DNA of 64,000 nt from Oscheius sp. JU75 (taxonomy: Eukaryota; Nematoda; Chromadorea; Rhabditida; Rhabditidae), in NCBI GenBank assembly GCA_037178855.1, contig JASJZC010000001.1, forward strand, positions 2,232,001 through 2,296,000. The letters run 5' to 3'. The stretch's first letter is position 1, and every line of letters begins with the position of its first letter. Shown here one piece after another: positions 61,501-64,000 of the stretch. The notes under the pieces are model-generated. The model saw nothing but the letters and a program-made list of their open reading frames with translations, did no database searches and was not told where the DNA came from. A program made the translations under genes and the position numbers.

Positions 61501-64000
61501 ACTTTCAGAAGCGGCTGTGCTCGTGGCTACAGAGAGCAAGATGTCCGTCAGGAAATGATGCTGTCTCGCGCAGTTCTCCTTCATGATCACGTTCAGGTAC
61601 ATATTGGCGGTCTCGGCATCTTCTATGGCATACTGGGCACTGCTCGCCACATCGATGAAGAACTCGACCATTCCGTCATGACTATTGTTCCGCTGCTTGT
61701 CGAACTGGTGAAAGAGATAGGTACAGAGCTCGGAGCGGATGCACTCGATGATTCCCTCGATCACGGTAGGCTCGTCGGACGACAGGACGCAGTCGAGCTT
61801 CTCGAAGCTCAGCTTGAAACTGTTCGTTGGGTAGGCGGGACTGATGGTCTTCTTCTTCTCATGGTGCATCATGTCCAGGATTTGTGAGTGCACACAGTCG
61901 TCAACCATCCGCTGGAACTGCATGCATTCGTTCAGGACCTTGTTGCGGTAGATTTTGAGCAAGGCATGAAGACGCTCGATTCCGGTACGGAAGTTCCATC
62001 TGGCGCAAGAGAGGTTCAGCTCGTAGATGTCTAGGTACTTCAGGGTTGATCTGTAATTTGGAATTGAGAGTGGGATACAGAAACACAGAGAGACAGGTAG
62101 TCAGATACACAGAGAGACACAGAGACACAGGGAGAGAAGAGACAGAAGAACAGAGATACAAGAACAGATAGATATGTACTCACCTCAATAGTTGGATAGT
62201 AGTCTGCGAGAGAGCCATATCCCAACTGATTGCGACAAGTAAACAATCGTAGAAGCTCAGAATTAGATGACTGTCCATGGCGGTAAATTTCTTCGTCCTG
62301 CTGGTGATGTCCTCCGTGAACAGGGTCAAAATTCTCGCAAACAGGACTTCCACATTCTCTGGGCAGAAGAACTTCTCAATCTTGACTCTTATGTCTTGAC
62401 TGTAGAGCTTCTGGAACATTTCCTGTCCCTGTTCAGATCGGTAGTAGGGTAGTAGACGGAACATGTGGCTGAGAACGACCAGATCATTCCTCTCCTCCAG
62501 TTCTTTCTCTGTGAAGACTGGGAAGACATAGGGTGGACAGAGCTCCCCAGGCTGGGTCAAGGACCATTGGGCAAAATTCCGGAACCCTCGGCTGAGATCC
62601 TCAAGGCTACATCCCATCTCCTCAATCGTGGTCAGCTTCTCTACTCCAGGCGTTTCCGCGATGATCTCGGCTACTGGGAGACTCATGCATAGTTTGAAGT
62701 ACTCCAAGAAGTTGCCTCCTGTAAAGAGAATGTGCAGCAGGGACATAATCTCGTCTGTCAGCGGATCCACTGCGATTCTCTTCTGGGAGCAGAGACTGTT
62801 GAAGTAGACGAGCAGGTCGGAGAAGAGACTGCTCGGCCGCGGACTGGATACCATAGTGAGGCGAGCACTTCGACAGAGCAGGAGGTCGTCGAGGGAGAAG
62901 CTGTGTCTGAAAAGGGTGGTTTTTTTTTTTAGAATAACAATGGGGGTGTTATTGTCTGCGATCATAAAAACCGCAAATGCAGGACTTTAAACGACTTCTC
63001 AGGGTCGTTTATTTATATCAAGTGGCTTGTCATAAACTTCGCTCAAATTTTCCATCTAAAAGACTCATCCCAAACGCTAAATGATGTTCTGTAAAGCTGT
63101 AACTCTAAATTTGCTTCACAACTGTGCAGAACAACGTAAAGTTCGAGAGTGCTTTGGTCTGTTCGAATATTTAGCCCTCCTAGTTTTGAATTCAAAGAGG
63201 GCAGAGCTCCTCAGAAGGTTATAAAGCCTACATAGGTAGTCAGGAGAGCCGTATGAAGGTTTTTCTATACCTAGGAAATACCGTAAGACTCACTTTTCTC
63301 CATCACTGTGTTTCGTCTTCAATCGCTGTATGAAGAATCGGAAGACCATCTCGGCAAGCTCATTTCTTACAGCTTCCGGCGCCACGGCCACGATCGTCTT
63401 GACCGCCAATTGAGCCTGCGGCATGCCCTTTTTCAGACACTCTTCGATGAGCTCCTTTTGGACCGGCTCAGAAATCGCCCCCAGGCGGACGGCCTTCTCG
63501 AAAGAGGCCCGGACATCCTCATTGCAGCAGCCGAAATCGGTCGAGCTCAGGTCGCAGAGTCGTCGGAGAGAGTGTTTGATCTTGTCCGATCCGATTTGGG
63601 AGCTCTTGGCGGTGAGAGTCTGGAGCAGGTAGCAGAGATGTACCTTCAACTTCAAAATTCGGGCATTCTTCGACATTTCACTGGCATGTTTCCGGTCCAA
63701 ATCGACGGGAACTGTCGAGAAGAGCGTCTCTATCCAGTCAACATCCGATCCGTCCACGGCGTTCGAATCACTTTCCTGTCCTTCGGAATCGGCCAGTCGA
63801 CCAGCTACTTCCTCCTCGACCATGGTCAGAATTGTGTCTATGCAGTCCCACATCTGGTTTTCAAAGGCGAGACCGCGGTCGGACTGGTCCGGAAGCCAGG
63901 GGAGGATCTCAAGGAAGAAGTCGATCATGTGGAGGTAGCGGTCGGTGTCTTCCTGAATTTTCCAAGTCAGTCACTGTCTGGGTCTCTGTCTCTATGTCTC
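48658..64000 (-). CDS. ubr-4: UBR4/pushover-type giant E3 ubiquitin ligase (5' end outside window)
   Basis: Around thirty exons run from the right edge to the stop at 48658. In protein order: helical-repeat armadillo-like segments (63.9-60.4 kb), the UBR box (60300-60184 and 59635-59560) and a beta-propeller-like stretch (59.5-57.6 kb). A very long helical scaffold follows, with a Cys-rich zinc module (53850-53680), more helical repeats, and the hemiRING catalytic module near the C-terminus (49690-49440). This order matches UBR4 (p600). It recognises N-degrons and other substrates and builds K48 chains in the cytosol. By comparison with the roughly 5,200-residue human protein, the first several hundred residues lie outside. 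AATAAA lies only 9 nt after the stop (complement of 48643-48648). Introns hold tRNA-like remnants, palindromes and a long CT tract. Confidence 0.93.
49440..49690 (-). other. UBR4 hemiRING region
   Basis: CCICREPILTGEKAAGVYAF, then LSTVSQMVLVHIDCHMTAVR and LHNAGAKCNVLTPLAL. The Cys and His residues match the zinc-binding set of the UBR4 hemiRING, the E2-interacting catalytic module, so the ligase looks catalytically competent. Confidence 0.85.
49859..49911. repeat. Near-perfect 20-bp inverted repeat in UBR4 intron
   Basis: GATGTTTTGCAAAGCTGTAG (49859-49878) and CTACAACTTTGCAAAACATC (49892-49911), 13-nt loop, one mismatch. Same family as 7284 and 63082. Confidence 0.75.
49984..50060 (+). repeat. 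tRNA-like remnant with intact B box
   Basis: Contains CGTTCGAATCC, a clear Pol III B box, after CTGTAATCAGAGGTTC in the anticodon and variable-loop position. The A box is weak. It lies about 75 bp after the palindrome at 49859-49911 in the same UBR4 intron. Confidence 0.5.
52203..52270 (+). repeat. tRNA-like remnant in UBR4 intron
   Basis: GTGACCTAGTGGCTAGCATTC (A box/D arm), CTTATCTAACGAG (anticodon arm), TTGTTCAACTCC (altered B box). A weak palindrome (AATGTTGTAG ... TTACAGAAC) lies 100 bp before it. Confidence 0.45.
53680..53850 (-). other. UBR4 Cys-rich zinc module
   Basis: LQCPRCSSVVPPNPGVCENC, then AYQCFKCRSINYDDKDPFLC and QHCGFCKYARID. Multiple CxxC pairs closely match the conserved UBR4 zinc module that precedes the C-terminal helical repeats. 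Confidence 0.88.
54109..54181 (-). repeat. tRNA-like element, best preserved, in UBR4 intron
   Basis: Minus strand: ACTTGGCCTAGTGGCTAGTG (A box), GCTTGTCTATTGAGC (anticodon-like arm), CCTGGGTTCGATCCCG (intact B box and T arm). The acceptor ends do not pair well. Pol III promoter boxes look functional. Confidence 0.55.
58471..58640. repeat. (CT)n microsatellite in UBR4 intron
   Basis: Near-pure CT dinucleotide tract to about 58548 then CTCTCTCCCTCTTTCTGTTT-type variants to 58640. On the transcript strand it is (AG)n. Confidence 0.9.
59560..60302 (-). other. UBR4 UBR box (two exons)
   Basis: First exon (60302-60184): NQPWYNCYTCNFVGQMGCCS then VCAINCHRGHDIAF. After a 550-nt intron, the second exon gives NGSFFCDCGAKKCPS. 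The Cys/His series matches the UBR-type zinc finger that binds N-degrons. The intron 59636-60183 holds no other gene. Confidence 0.9.
63082..63140. repeat. Imperfect palindrome in UBR4 intron
   Basis: GATGTTCTGTAAAGCTGTAA and TTCACAACTGTGCAGAACAA form diverged arms of the same family as 49859-49911. Confidence 0.5.

Overview
This window is eukaryotic and most likely from a nematode. It has many short introns (about 31-70 nt alongside longer ones), AG-ended pyrimidine tracts placed directly before or within about 15 nt of several start codons (as at SL trans-splice acceptors), a BPI-type lipid-binding protein, and an acetylcholinesterase with a GPI-type tail. The species cannot be named from sequence alone. 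All gene models below were spliced by eye; their coordinates span introns.

Layout. 1-6.5 kb: a BPI/LBP-family secreted protein gene on the minus strand, with a small membrane-protein gene nested antisense in its largest intron. 6.5-12.8 kb: repeat-rich and gene-poor, with SINE/MITE-like elements, a hand-built six-exon gene for a small Cys-rich protein (10163-11792, minus), and several doubtful exon-like blocks. 12.9-16.0 kb: PCMTD-type isoaspartyl methyltransferase homologue (minus). 18.1-21.9 kb: RAD21/SCC1 cohesin kleisin (plus). 22.5-23.7 kb: ribosomal protein L4 (minus), divergent from two small two-exon genes (plus). 25.0-36.5 kb: two head-to-tail Helitron copies that are almost identical. 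The first is cut off before the helicase; the second has an apparently intact, multi-intron Rep-helicase gene. Both also carry a separate coiled-coil ORF. 37.5-40.4 kb: RAB8 and DEK homologues (plus). 40.4-45.7 kb: mostly non-coding, with a pogo-type MITE, an AATCGCA-rich repeat and a small frameshifted gene (41548-42290, minus). 45.7-48.5 kb: acetylcholinesterase (plus). 48.66-64 kb: the C-terminal part of a giant UBR4/pushover E3 ligase (minus), with UBR box, Cys-rich zinc module and hemiRING, running off the right edge.

The host genes are unlinked housekeeping functions (chromatin and cohesin, translation, membrane traffic, N-degron ubiquitination, cholinergic signalling), so no operon logic connects them. 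The most interesting material is the tandem Helitron with its accessory ORF, the intron-associated CTGTCTCT/CACTGTC repeats that often begin just after 5' splice sites, the decayed tRNA-like and hairpin elements in introns, and the small spliced genes that simple ORF finding misses.
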